From contig DCCL01000025.1 of NCBI GenBank assembly GCA_002313795.1, positions 2,097-12,732 on the forward strand: a stretch of DNA of 10,636 bases, in the 5' to 3' direction. The notes under the pieces are model-generated. The model was not told where the DNA came from. It did not search any database and saw only the letters and a program-made list of their open reading frames with translations. Both the position numbers and the translations under genes were made by a program. This document shows positions 1 to 6,233 of the stretch, piece after piece (positions within the stretch are counted from its first letter, which is position 1; each line of letters opens with the position of its first letter). Source of the stretch: Faecalibacterium prausnitzii (lineage in GTDB: Bacteria; Bacillota; Clostridia; Oscillospirales; Ruminococcaceae).

Positions 1-1
1 T

Positions 2-100
2 CCGCCGCTGGCGGCGGTCGTCGTTGTTGCAGCAGACGTGACATCGCGCTACATCTGCAAGTGGCTTGACAGGTATGACGAGGACCGCAAGCACAGGTAA
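2..100 (+). CDS. C-terminal fragment of a small hydrophobic (membrane) protein, 5' end outside window
   Basis: An open frame enters from the left edge and stops with TAA at 98-100. Its 32 visible residues begin with a hydrophobic stretch rich in Ala and Val (residues 3-11), followed by RYICKWLD and a strongly charged tail ending RKHR. That layout, one membrane segment then a short charged C-terminus, is seen in many tiny single-pass proteins. The other two forward frames are closed by early stops, and a strong terminator starts right after the stop codon, which together support a real gene end. I do not recognise the family and no start codon is visible, so the length and function are unknown. 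Confidence 0.45.
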   Translation, partial: PPLAAVVVVAADVTSRYICKWLDRYDEDRKHR

Positions 101-152
101 AAAGAAGACCCCCTTGGAGAGATTGCAGCTCTCTGAGGGGGTTCTTCTTTTT
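101..152 (+). terminator. Rho-independent terminator, probably bidirectional
   Basis: Arms at 101-121 and 129-150 form a stem of about 20 bp around a 7-nt loop, with one bulged T near 143, followed by a T-run to 152. Two pairs (115/135 and 116/134) are G-U wobbles in the plus-strand RNA but A-C mismatches in the minus-strand RNA. This suggests the stem evolved mainly to end the plus-strand gene that stops at 100. The A-rich left flank gives a T-run on the other strand, so it can also stop the minus-strand hydrolase gene ending at 244. Confidence 0.85.
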
Positions 153-243
153 ATTTGGTGAGTCGAATGGAATCTTTGCATTTCCATCTTCAGTATATGC
201 GAAAATCAAAAAAAGTCAAGCTCACCACAGAAAAGTTGCGCCT

Positions 244-1443
244 TTAATCGCCCAGCTGAAACTCAAAGGTATATCCATCCTCACCGTAGTGCTCATTGCC
301 CACCCAGAGGACGGACTTCTCAGTAAGGTCATAGACCACGCTGTGGACGGTGAGATTGTTGGCGTCGTCATTGTTCCAGGTGCGGCGGCCCACTGCGGCA
401 AGCAGCTCCATGGCGGCGTTCTGGTCGGCCACGACGCCGTTGGTCTCCCGCAGGGCATCGGCCAGATACTCGTAGCGGTCAAAGCCCCTCATCTCGGAAG
501 AGGAACCGCCGTAGTAACCGGGGGTCTTGATGAAGTTGGTCACGACCTGCCAGTCGGCAGAGTCGGAGAGAGGATCGGTGTCGTTCCACAGAACGTTGAG
601 GTGGCGCTGAGAGCCGTCGGTGTCGTGGTCGGCGTCAGCACCTACCCACTCGAGGATGGCACTGCGGCCCGAAGCATCGGCTACCATGTAGTGGAAACAG
701 CTGCTGGCCGAGTCGTGCAGGTCGTACTGCTCTGCCAGAGCCACGGCGTCCTCCACGGAGTCGGCATAGTCCAGGATGAGCCGGAGCAGGGTGGTGGAGG
801 TGAGGTCGGGCTTGTCGGTCTGGATGTCGGTGGGGGTGCCCTTGCCCTCGCCCTGATAGGACATGAAGATGCCGCAGGCCACGCCTGCATCGTTGACGCC
901 GTCCAGCGGCACATAGGGGGCCGCGAGGGTCAGGATCTTCTGGCTGAGGGAGGTCACGTCTTTATCCTTGTCAAGGCCGAGAAAGCTCAGGTCGATGGTG
1001 GAGTAGGAGGCGTGACGGCCATGGCCGGGATTGGTGTAGACGATGGCGGTGTTGGTGGACGAGAAGTCATAGTTGCGGCCAAAGACCCGGTCGCCGCTCT
1101 GGGTGTCGGCCGTAAAGGCCGAGCAGGCGATAGTGCTGGTCTTGATGTTCATGGGGATGATGCCCTTGGTGATGCTCCGGGTGATGAAGGAGATAAGCTC
1201 CGGGTCACTGGAAGCGCCGCCCTGGGCAAGGAAGTCGTCGAAGTAGTAGCCGCCCGAGACATTGAGCTGGTAGACAGCACCGTCGTGGTGGCTTTCGTCG
1301 CGGTCGGACAGCTTGTGGAAGGAGGAAAGGGTGGCCAGTTCGTTGTGCCACAGCGCAAAGACGGCAATGACCAGAGCCAGGATCAGTGCTGCCAGCACGC
1401 AGAGGATGCGGCGCAGCACCTTGGAAAAGGATCTATGTTTCAT
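244..1443 (-). CDS. Membrane-anchored linear amide C-N hydrolase (choloylglycine hydrolase / acid ceramidase-like Ntn hydrolase)
   Basis: Protein of 399 residues. The ATG at 1443 is chosen because AGGAGGT lies 4-5 nt upstream (1448-1454); an in-frame TTG at 1464 has no ribosome-binding site. A basic N-terminus followed by one hydrophobic helix (about residues 10-32) indicates a signal anchor, placing the catalytic part outside the membrane. The Ntn core begins at Cys107 in IACSAF, followed by GRNYDF with Arg123 and Asp126, then DGVNDAGVACG with Asn184. These match the nucleophile Cys, Arg, Asp and Asn positions of the choloylglycine hydrolase / C45 / C89 superfamily, which cleaves non-peptide amide bonds (bile-salt conjugates, N-acyl amides, some penicillins). 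The internal Cys behind about 100 residues resembles acid ceramidase/NAAA precursors, which self-cleave before the Cys. Classical bile-salt hydrolases instead have Cys at position 2. The superfamily call is firm; the substrate is unknown. It appears to be monocistronic. Confidence 0.82.
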   Translation of the reverse strand: MKHRSFSKVLRRILCVLAALILALVIAVFALWHNELATLSSFHKLSDRDESHHDGAVYQLNVSGGYYFDDFLAQGGASSDPELISFITRSITKGIIPMNIKTSTIACSAFTADTQSGDRVFGRNYDFSSTNTAIVYTNPGHGRHASYSTIDLSFLGLDKDKDVTSLSQKILTLAAPYVPLDGVNDAGVACGIFMSYQGEGKGTPTDIQTDKPDLTSTTLLRLILDYADSVEDAVALAEQYDLHDSASSCFHYMVADASGRSAILEWVGADADHDTDGSQRHLNVLWNDTDPLSDSADWQVVTNFIKTPGYYGGSSSEMRGFDRYEYLADALRETNGVVADQNAAMELLAAVGRRTWNNDDANNLTVHSVVYDLTEKSVLWVGNEHYGEDGYTFEFQLGD

Positions 1444-1465
1444 GGAGACCTCCTGAAAAGTCAAG

Positions 1466-1515
1466 GTAATATAGATAAAATACCTGAACAGTCTACCACG
1501 ACTTGGGTCGAGTTA
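1466..1515 (-). promoter_or_regulatory. Candidate promoter region of the Ntn hydrolase gene
   Basis: Reading the minus strand towards the start at 1443, two weak sigma-70-like arrangements are visible: TTGTAA-N17-TAGACT, and closer to the gene TAGACT-N16-TATATT. Both score only about 4 of 6 in the upstream box. The AT-rich stretch immediately before the Shine-Dalgarno, and the rodA terminator further upstream, make an independent promoter here likely. Which arrangement is used cannot be decided from sequence alone. Confidence 0.3.
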
Positions 1516-1540
1516 CAAGACTTTTCGGAAGAAATAGTCG

Positions 1541-1572
1541 AAAAAATCCTCCGAAGCAGCTGCCCCGGAGGA
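1541..1572 (-). terminator. Rho-independent terminator of the SEDS gene
   Basis: On the minus strand, just downstream of the stop at 1591, TCCTCCG pairs with CGGAGGA (1566-1572 with 1547-1553) around a loop that can itself pair. A run of six T follows (1546-1541). This separates the SEDS gene from the Ntn hydrolase gene. Confidence 0.85.
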
Positions 1573-1590
1573 GGAAAGAGGTTTGGCTTA

Positions 1591-2808
1591 TCAGCCGAAG
1601 AGTTTCTTTGTGTTGTGCATATACACCGACAGCACCAGCCCCACGCAGATATACAGCATGAGTACGGAACTGCCGCCTGCCGAATAGAAGGGCAGGGTGA
1701 CGCCGATGACGGGCAGGACCCGGAGGTTCATGCCTACGTTGACGGCGATCTGTGCCATAAGCGCGCCGCCGATGCCGGCGCAGATGAAAGACCCCAGCAG
1801 ATCTTCGCTGTGGGCACCGGTGGTGAAGGTCTTGATGATGATGGCCAGCAGTACGCCCAGCACCACACAGCAGCCCACAAAGCCTGCCGCGTTGCCGATC
1901 CAGCTGAAGATAAAGTCGTTGTGGGCATTGGGAACGCTGTAGTACCGCCCATCGAAAAAGCCATTGCCGAAGATGCCGCCGGAGCCGATGGCGATCTCGC
2001 CCCGCTGCTGCTGGTAGATGATATTTTTCCAGACCGCCTCGCTGGGGGCCCAGCCGGTCTTGTTGTCTGGGTCAATGACGGCCAGGATGCGGTACCACTG
2101 GTAGCCCTTGCCGATCTTGTCGCTGAAAAAGGCGAAAACCACAGCCACAGCCGCTGCCGCCGCCGACAGCGCCCCGATGATATACTTCCAGCTCAGGCCC
2201 GCCGAGAACAGCATACAGCAGGCGATGATGCCGTAGATGATAGCCGTGCCGTCATCACCCTGTATGTGGATGATGGCGATGGGGGCCAGCATGTGCAGCA
2301 GTAGTTTGCCCAGTTCCCTGGGCTCGTTGAGGCGGCTGCGGACATTGTTCAGATGCATGGCGAAGGTGAGGATGAAGCTGATCTTTGCCAGCTCGGTGGG
2401 CTGGAAGGTGAAGCCTGCCAGCTTGTACCAGGAATAGTTGTCGGTGTCGCCGGCATTGTAGCCGATGGTCAGAGGGCCGATGGTCACATTGCGGATGAAC
2501 AGGGTGGGCAGCACCAGGCCCCATGTGAGCGCCACATGGACGGGCCAGACGTTGACCAGACTGCGGTAATCGATGTTGGACAACAGGATGGCGATGGCCA
2601 CGCCGATGAGCGCTGCGCCGCCCTGCACCAGCGCCCGGCGGTAGTCGCCGATGCCGGTGATCTGACCGGTGATCTCGTCCACGGCAAAGCCGTTGCCCTG
2701 TTTTGCTGCCCAGGAGGACAGAGCCAGCACCGCCATGGCGCTGCTGAACAGGCAGAGCAGCAGGTACATCCTGTCTGTCCGTTTCCAATATCGCTGAATG
2801 CTTTCCAA
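1591..2808 (-). CDS. rodA: SEDS-family peptidoglycan glycosyltransferase (RodA/FtsW/SpoVE type)
   Basis: Polytopic membrane protein of 405 residues that polymerises lipid II into glycan strands. The TTG at 2808 is preferred because AAAGGCGG (2816-2823) lies 7 nt upstream; the first in-frame ATG (at 2772) would give 393 residues and lacks as good a site. Family marks are FQPTELAKISF in the middle, AIGSGGIFGNG in the large extracellular loop, then NAHNDFIFSW, which corresponds to the HTDFIF segment holding the essential Asp (here about residue 298). PFYSAGGSSVL follows near residue 375, corresponding to the LPF-S-GGSS motif. About ten hydrophobic segments and the length fit RodA/FtsW. No mreBCD, class B PBP or division genes are adjacent, so assignment to RodA rather than FtsW or SpoVE rests on overall resemblance. 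The Thr-to-Asn change before the Asp is mildly unusual. Confidence 0.88.
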   Translation of the reverse strand: MESIQRYWKRTDRMYLLLCLFSSAMAVLALSSWAAKQGNGFAVDEITGQITGIGDYRRALVQGGAALIGVAIAILLSNIDYRSLVNVWPVHVALTWGLVLPTLFIRNVTIGPLTIGYNAGDTDNYSWYKLAGFTFQPTELAKISFILTFAMHLNNVRSRLNEPRELGKLLLHMLAPIAIIHIQGDDGTAIIYGIIACCMLFSAGLSWKYIIGALSAAAAAVAVVFAFFSDKIGKGYQWYRILAVIDPDNKTGWAPSEAVWKNIIYQQQRGEIAIGSGGIFGNGFFDGRYYSVPNAHNDFIFSWIGNAAGFVGCCVVLGVLLAIIIKTFTTGAHSEDLLGSFICAGIGGALMAQIAVNVGMNLRVLPVIGVTLPFYSAGGSSVLMLYICVGLVLSVYMHNTKKLFG

Positions 2809-2878
2809 AAAAGCACCGCCTTTCTGTGATGAATCTCTGAGAAAGCGCCAAAGGCGCAAAATACCCCAATATACCTTT

Positions 2879-2907
2879 ATTATATCGCAGAGGAAGGGCG
2901 GCCGCAA
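2879..2907 (-). promoter_or_regulatory. Likely promoter of the SEDS gene
   Basis: Minus strand TTGCGG (2907-2902), 17 nt, then a perfect TATAAT (2884-2879). Transcription would start near 2872 and give a leader of about 64 nt carrying a small hairpin (GCGCC/GGCGC, 2845-2857). The upstream box matches only 3 of 6, but the ideal -10 box and spacing make this credible. Confidence 0.55.
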
Positions 2908-3008
2908 GGCAGGTACGAGATAAAAGAGTGAAACCTTCAACAAAAGCGGCCTGAGAGCGCCATTCTTCCGCTGGGTTGTGAGAGCTTTGCAAAATCGGTG
3001 CAGAATGC

Positions 3009-3037
3009 TTGACAAAGCCCCTGTCACTCTCTAAAAT
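3009..3037 (+). promoter_or_regulatory. Strong sigma-70/sigma-A-type promoter of the caspase-like gene
   Basis: A perfect TTGACA (3009-3014), exactly 17 nt, then TAAAAT (3032-3037). The predicted start is near 3044, giving a leader of about 54 nt with GGAGGA at 3082-3087 before the ATG at 3098. It is the best promoter match in the window and fires divergently from the SEDS promoter. Confidence 0.8.
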
Positions 3038-3097
3038 GAGACGTACCGGAGACGGCAGAAGGTCGAAGCTCCGGCGTTCTTGGAGGAACATTTCTAC

Positions 3098-4444
3098 ATG
3101 AAGGAACAACGCCATCGTTTTTTATGCGCAGTCTGTGCGCTGGCACTGGTGCTGACCGCTGTTCTTGCCCCGGCGGCGTGGGCCGCTGAGGGAACACAGC
3201 CCGAGGCAGAGGACTCCGAAAAAACAACACTGACCGCCGAAGATGCTTCTGAAATGCATGAGGTGGATGCCGCTGTCACCGCCCTGACCGACAGCGATGC
3301 TTATGAGCAGATGAGTCGGGATGAGCGGCTGGATGCAGCCCTCCGTCAGCTGGATGACCTTGCCGGGCAGGGGCTGGTGGAGAAGAGCTCCATTCGGGTG
3401 GACGAGGAAAACGGGATGGTCAGCTACCGCTATCCCTGCGGCGTTCTGGGCGGCATCCTGCTGACGCAGCCGGATGAGCTGCCCGAGACGACTGTTCAGC
3501 CCGGTCAGGCCGAGCCGGACGATACGAACGGCCTGAATCGCTTCAGCGGCTCCCGGGCACTCATGCCCATGACGGCAGACGTCCGGCGGGCCATGGAGCA
3601 GCGCACCCGCAATTTGAAAGAGCAGGAGAACGCCCTGCCGGATCAGGTGGGCACGGCGGTCATCTACTACGCCTTCGACAACACGGTCAACAGTACCCGC
3701 TTCCCCTATTATGCCTACATGCGGGGCTTCTGGGAAGGCATGGGCCTGCGCACGACCATGAACACCCGTGTCACCCTGTCCGACCTGCGCCGGATGGACC
3801 GGTACGACCTGTGCATCCTCAGCGCCCACGGCGCGGATTATACTTACGGCTATGGTACGTTCCAGAAGCGTACCCGCACCGAACCCATCATCCTGCTGAT
3901 GGAAGAGGCTACTTTTTATAAGGACATCATCTACAGCTTCGACCTGCTGAGCCATCGGGCCATCAAGGTGAACGGCCGGTATGCCGTCACGGCGGACTTC
4001 TTCCGCAACGCCTACCGCTCCGGACAGCTCAGCAACACCATCATCTACTCGGAGACCTGTGAGTTCCTGGGCGTGAGCGGCGGCGTGGATGAGTCCATGG
4101 CAAATGCTCTGCTGGAAGGCGGAGCCCGTGCTGTTCTGGGCTACGTAAATAACGTCTATACCGTTTACTCCCGCAGCATGCTCTGGGATACCGTCAACCA
4201 CCTGCTGCTGGGCCAGAGCATCGGAGATGCGCTCACCCACGCCAAGGATACCTACGGCGAGAATGACATCATCTGGTATACCGAGCAGGGAGGCCGCCGC
4301 CCTCATGCGGTCCCGGCCTATCTGGTGCTCTACGGCGACGCCGATGCAAAGCTGGATGTGCCGGATGTCCTGCTGGCGGATTCTTCCACCGGCGAGACTT
4401 CCTTCCAGGATGTGGTGCAGGATATTCTGGAGCAGGCGGCTTGA
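3098..4444 (+). CDS. Secreted caspase-like (clan CD, gingipain C25/CHAT-type) protein
   Basis: Protein of 448 residues. The ATG at 3098 follows GGAGGA by about 10 nt. A signal peptide is clear: basic RHR start, hydrophobic core, and AWA-AEG cleavage near residue 29-30, so the protein is exported. Residues 30-180 are acidic, low in recognisable motifs, and may act as a prodomain. From about 185 the pattern of a caspase/hemoglobinase fold appears. YDLCILSAHG supplies the likely catalytic His244, and IIYSETCEFLG supplies the likely Cys321. The following stretch, ANALLEGGARAVLGY then LLLGQSIGDALTHAKD, and the closing YLVLYGDADAKL (about 409-420) are typical of C25 and CHAT domains. No transmembrane anchor or cell-wall domain is visible after the signal peptide. 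The gene stands alone between its own promoter and terminator. The fold call rests on motif pattern; target and cleavage specificity are unknown, and a catalytically silent member cannot be excluded. Confidence 0.72.
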   Translation: MKEQRHRFLCAVCALALVLTAVLAPAAWAAEGTQPEAEDSEKTTLTAEDASEMHEVDAAVTALTDSDAYEQMSRDERLDAALRQLDDLAGQGLVEKSSIRVDEENGMVSYRYPCGVLGGILLTQPDELPETTVQPGQAEPDDTNGLNRFSGSRALMPMTADVRRAMEQRTRNLKEQENALPDQVGTAVIYYAFDNTVNSTRFPYYAYMRGFWEGMGLRTTMNTRVTLSDLRRMDRYDLCILSAHGADYTYGYGTFQKRTRTEPIILLMEEATFYKDIIYSFDLLSHRAIKVNGRYAVTADFFRNAYRSGQLSNTIIYSETCEFLGVSGGVDESMANALLEGGARAVLGYVNNVYTVYSRSMLWDTVNHLLLGQSIGDALTHAKDTYGENDIIWYTEQGGRRPHAVPAYLVLYGDADAKLDVPDVLLADSSTGETSFQDVVQDILEQAA

Positions 4445-4447
4445 GCG

Positions 4448-4476
4448 TTGCACTTTTGCAGGAATTATATTATACT
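4448..4476 (+). promoter_or_regulatory. Candidate promoter of the tsaE operon, abutting a terminator
   Basis: TTGCAC (4448-4453), 17 nt, TATACT (4471-4476). The -10 box matches 5 of 6 and the -35 box 3 of 6. The predicted start, near 4483, falls inside the left arm of the terminator hairpin that follows. Transcripts from here would lack part of that stem and could escape termination, while read-through from the upstream gene would be stopped. Confidence 0.5.
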
Positions 4477-4478
4477 AA

Positions 4479-4508
4479 GGGATGGCAGAAATCTGCCGTC
4501 CCTTTTTT
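4479..4508 (+). terminator. Rho-independent terminator of the caspase-like gene
   Basis: GGGATGGCAG (4479-4488) pairs with CTGCCGTCCC (4493-4502) around loop AAAT. One G-U wobble is correct only for the plus-strand RNA. Six T follow (4503-4508). Confidence 0.9.
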
Positions 4509-4522
4509 ATCGAAATGAAAAA

Positions 4523-4552
4523 TACCGCAGGGCAGTTTTCTGCCGGGCGGTA
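4523..4552 (+). promoter_or_regulatory. Hairpin in the tsaE leader
   Basis: TACCGC (4523-4528) pairs with GCGGTA (4547-4552), and GGCAG (4531-4535) pairs with CTGCC (4540-4544) around a TTTT loop. The two helices are separated by a 2x2 internal loop. No T-run follows, so it is not a terminator. Its GGCAG/CTGCC core is identical to the core of the terminator 40 nt upstream, so the two hairpins could exchange strands. The function is unknown. Confidence 0.6.
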
Positions 4553-4575
4553 TCTGCATATGAGGTAGAGTGCTC

Positions 4576-5001
4576 ATGTCTGAATTTATCACCCACTCCC
4601 GCGAGGAGACCGTGGCGCTGGGCCAGCGGATGGCAGAACATCTTGCACCGGGAAGTCTGATCGCCTTCACCGGCGGTCTTGGCGCGGGCAAAACAGCCTT
4701 CTGTGAGGGTCTGGCCAGGGGGCTGGGCTGCACCGACCCGGTCAGCAGCCCTACATTCGCCATTGTGAACTATTATCGTGGGCCGAAACCGCTGGCCCAC
4801 TTTGACCTGTACCGCATTTCCACAGAGAACGACCTGTGTGCGGCAGGGTTCTACGATTATCTGGATGAAGGTGCCATCGTGGCTGCAGAGTGGAGCGAGA
4901 ATTTCGCAGACCTGCTGGAACTGGAGAACCCCATCCACATCAACATCGAGCGGGTGGACGACACCACCCGCCGCATCACCATCGAGGGGGTAGAGATATG
5001 A
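4576..5001 (+). CDS. tsaE: tRNA t6A biosynthesis ATPase TsaE
   Basis: Cytoplasmic P-loop protein of 141 residues, the usual size for TsaE (YjeE family). It works with TsaB and TsaD in transferring the threonylcarbamoyl group to A37 of ANN-decoding tRNAs. The Walker A motif GGLGAGKT is at residues 33-40, followed by the family marks SSPTFAIVNYY, HFDLYRI and AAEWSEN. The ATG at 4576 is taken as the start because GAGGT (4562-4566) lies 9 nt before it; an in-frame GTG at 4570 would sit only 3 nt away. The stop overlaps the start of tsaB (ATGA, 4998-5001), which implies translational coupling and equal production of the two partners. Confidence 0.95.
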   Translation: MSEFITHSREETVALGQRMAEHLAPGSLIAFTGGLGAGKTAFCEGLARGLGCTDPVSSPTFAIVNYYRGPKPLAHFDLYRISTENDLCAAGFYDYLDEGAIVAAEWSENFADLLELENPIHINIERVDDTTRRITIEGVEI

Positions 5002-5741
5002 ACATCCTGGCAGTAGATACGGCAGGCAAGACCATCGGCGTGGCCCTGATGCAGGATGACCGCCTGCTCTACGAGTGCTACCTGGACGCGGGCATGACCC
5101 ACAGCGAGACCCTCATGCCCCTCATCGACAACTGCCTGAAGCTCTGCGGCATGGGCTGCAAGGACATCGACCTCTACGGCGTCAATGCCGGGCCCGGCAG
5201 CTTTACCGGCCTGCGCATCGGGCTGGCAGCGGTGAAGGGACTGGCCTTCCCCCGGGAGACCCTCTGCGCCCCGGTGTCCACCCTGGAGGCGCTGGCCGCA
5301 GCTCACACTGGCTGCGGCACGGTGCTGTGCGCGCTGGATGCCCGCCGCGCACAGGTGTACAGCGCAGCCTTTGACCTGGAGACCCACGAGCGGCTGCTGG
5401 AAGACGATGCCCGCGCAGTGTCCGATTTGGCCGGGTTTGTAGAAAATTGCAAAAAGCCCCTGTTTTTTGTTGGTGATGGCGCATCTCTGTGCTATAATAA
5501 ATACAGCGACATCCCGGGTGTGCTCAGCGTGCCGGCACCTCTCCGCAACGGGCGGGCCGCTGCTGTGGCCTATGTGGCAAAGCAGATGGCCCAGCGGGGC
5601 GAAGCGGTCCTGCCGGAGGCCCTGCTGCCGGATTACCACCGGCTGAGTCAGGCTGAGCGGGAGCGGGCCGAGCGTCTGGCCGCAGAAGCTGCCCGGACGG
5701 AAACAACGGAAGAAACTGCAAAGGGAAAGGACAAACTCTAA
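4998..5741 (+). CDS. tsaB: tRNA t6A biosynthesis protein TsaB
   Basis: Protein of 247 residues with the ASKHA-type fold of the TsaB (YeaZ) family, the scaffold that binds TsaD and TsaE in the t6A complex. The N-terminal MNILAVDTAGKTIGVAL is the family beta-hairpin signature. Residues about 67-77 carry GPGSFTGLRIG, the most diagnostic TsaB motif, followed by VKGLAF. ALDARRAQVYSAAF also fits. The C-terminus reads LLPDYHRLSQAER, as in other TsaB, then continues as a charged Glu/Arg/Ala-rich tail ending KGKDKL, a little longer than usual. GAGGGGG lies about 7 nt before the ATG. TsaD and the acetyltransferase RimI, often the next genes in clostridia, are absent here; rpiB follows directly. Confidence 0.95.
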   Translation: MNILAVDTAGKTIGVALMQDDRLLYECYLDAGMTHSETLMPLIDNCLKLCGMGCKDIDLYGVNAGPGSFTGLRIGLAAVKGLAFPRETLCAPVSTLEALAAAHTGCGTVLCALDARRAQVYSAAFDLETHERLLEDDARAVSDLAGFVENCKKPLFFVGDGASLCYNKYSDIPGVLSVPAPLRNGRAAAVAYVAKQMAQRGEAVLPEALLPDYHRLSQAERERAERLAAEAARTETTEETAKGKDKL

Positions 5742-6187
5742 TGGCAAAACCCATCGCACTTGCCGCCGACCATGGCGGATTCGAACTGAAAGAGGCTGTG
5801 AAGGCTCATCTGGACGAGCTGGGTCTGGAGTACATCGATTTTGGCACCCACAGCACCGCCAGCGTGGATTATCCCGATATGGCACTGCCTGCCTGCGACG
5901 CTGTGGTCAGCGGCCAGTGCAGCAAGGCGCTGCTCTTCTGCGGCACTGGTGTGGGCATCAGCATGGCCGCCAATAAGGTCAAGGGCATCCGTGCCTGTTG
6001 CTGCTCCGACAGCTTCAGCTGCGAGTACACCCGCCGCCACAACGATGCCAACGCCCTGTGCATGGGAGGCCGCGTCGTCGGCCCCGGCCTTGCCTGCCAG
6101 CTGGTGGATATCTTCCTCAACACCGAGTTTGAGGGCGGCCGCCACGAAAAGCGCATTGCCAAACTGATGGCCATTGAGAACCGCTGA
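5741..6187 (+). CDS. rpiB: Ribose-5-phosphate isomerase B
   Basis: Cytoplasmic enzyme of 148 residues that interconverts ribulose 5-phosphate and ribose 5-phosphate in the pentose phosphate pathway. It belongs to the RpiB/LacAB family. Visible active-site elements are AADHGG (Asp10, His11), CGTGVGIS with the catalytic-base Cys67, and RRHNDAN with His100 for ring opening and phosphate contacts. The ATG overlaps the tsaB stop by one base (TAATG), with GGGAAAGG about 10 nt upstream inside tsaB, so it is part of the same transcript and probably translated by coupling. A LacA/LacB or allose-phosphate isomerase role is possible for such single RpiB proteins, but there are no sugar-specific neighbours and the standard role is most likely. 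Confidence 0.93.
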   Translation: MAKPIALAADHGGFELKEAVKAHLDELGLEYIDFGTHSTASVDYPDMALPACDAVVSGQCSKALLFCGTGVGISMAANKVKGIRACCCSDSFSCEYTRRHNDANALCMGGRVVGPGLACQLVDIFLNTEFEGGRHEKRIAKLMAIENR

Positions 6188-6233
6188 ACACGCATCCAAT
6201 AGTTTTATCTATTTAAAATAAGGAGAGTGTATT

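Noticed and set aside
2..14. GC-rich inverted repeat CCGCC-GCT-GGCGG at the window edge
   Set aside because: It falls in coding sequence rich in Ala/Pro codons and has no supporting context.
157..226. Distant inverted repeat GGTGAG (157-162) / CTCACC (221-226) with a small ATGGAA/TTCCAT hairpin inside
   Set aside because: It is short and widely spaced, with no T-run placed to make a terminator for the minus-strand gene. Chance pairing cannot be excluded.
289..2304. Long plus-strand open frame (671 codons) across both minus-strand genes
   Set aside because: It lies antisense to two genes with clear family motifs, its product is low-complexity Gly/Val/Asp/His-rich, and it crosses the real terminator and promoter region. 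It is a by-product of GC-rich codon use.
2809..3027. 73-residue N-terminal extension of the SEDS protein to 3027
   Set aside because: It would run through the likely promoter and the Shine-Dalgarno at 2816-2823. The family starts near the TTG at 2808.
3122..4453. Minus-strand open frame of 443 codons opposite the caspase-like gene
   Set aside because: It has no recognisable domain and a composition typical of antisense frames. The plus strand has a signal peptide, a promoter, a Shine-Dalgarno and a terminator.
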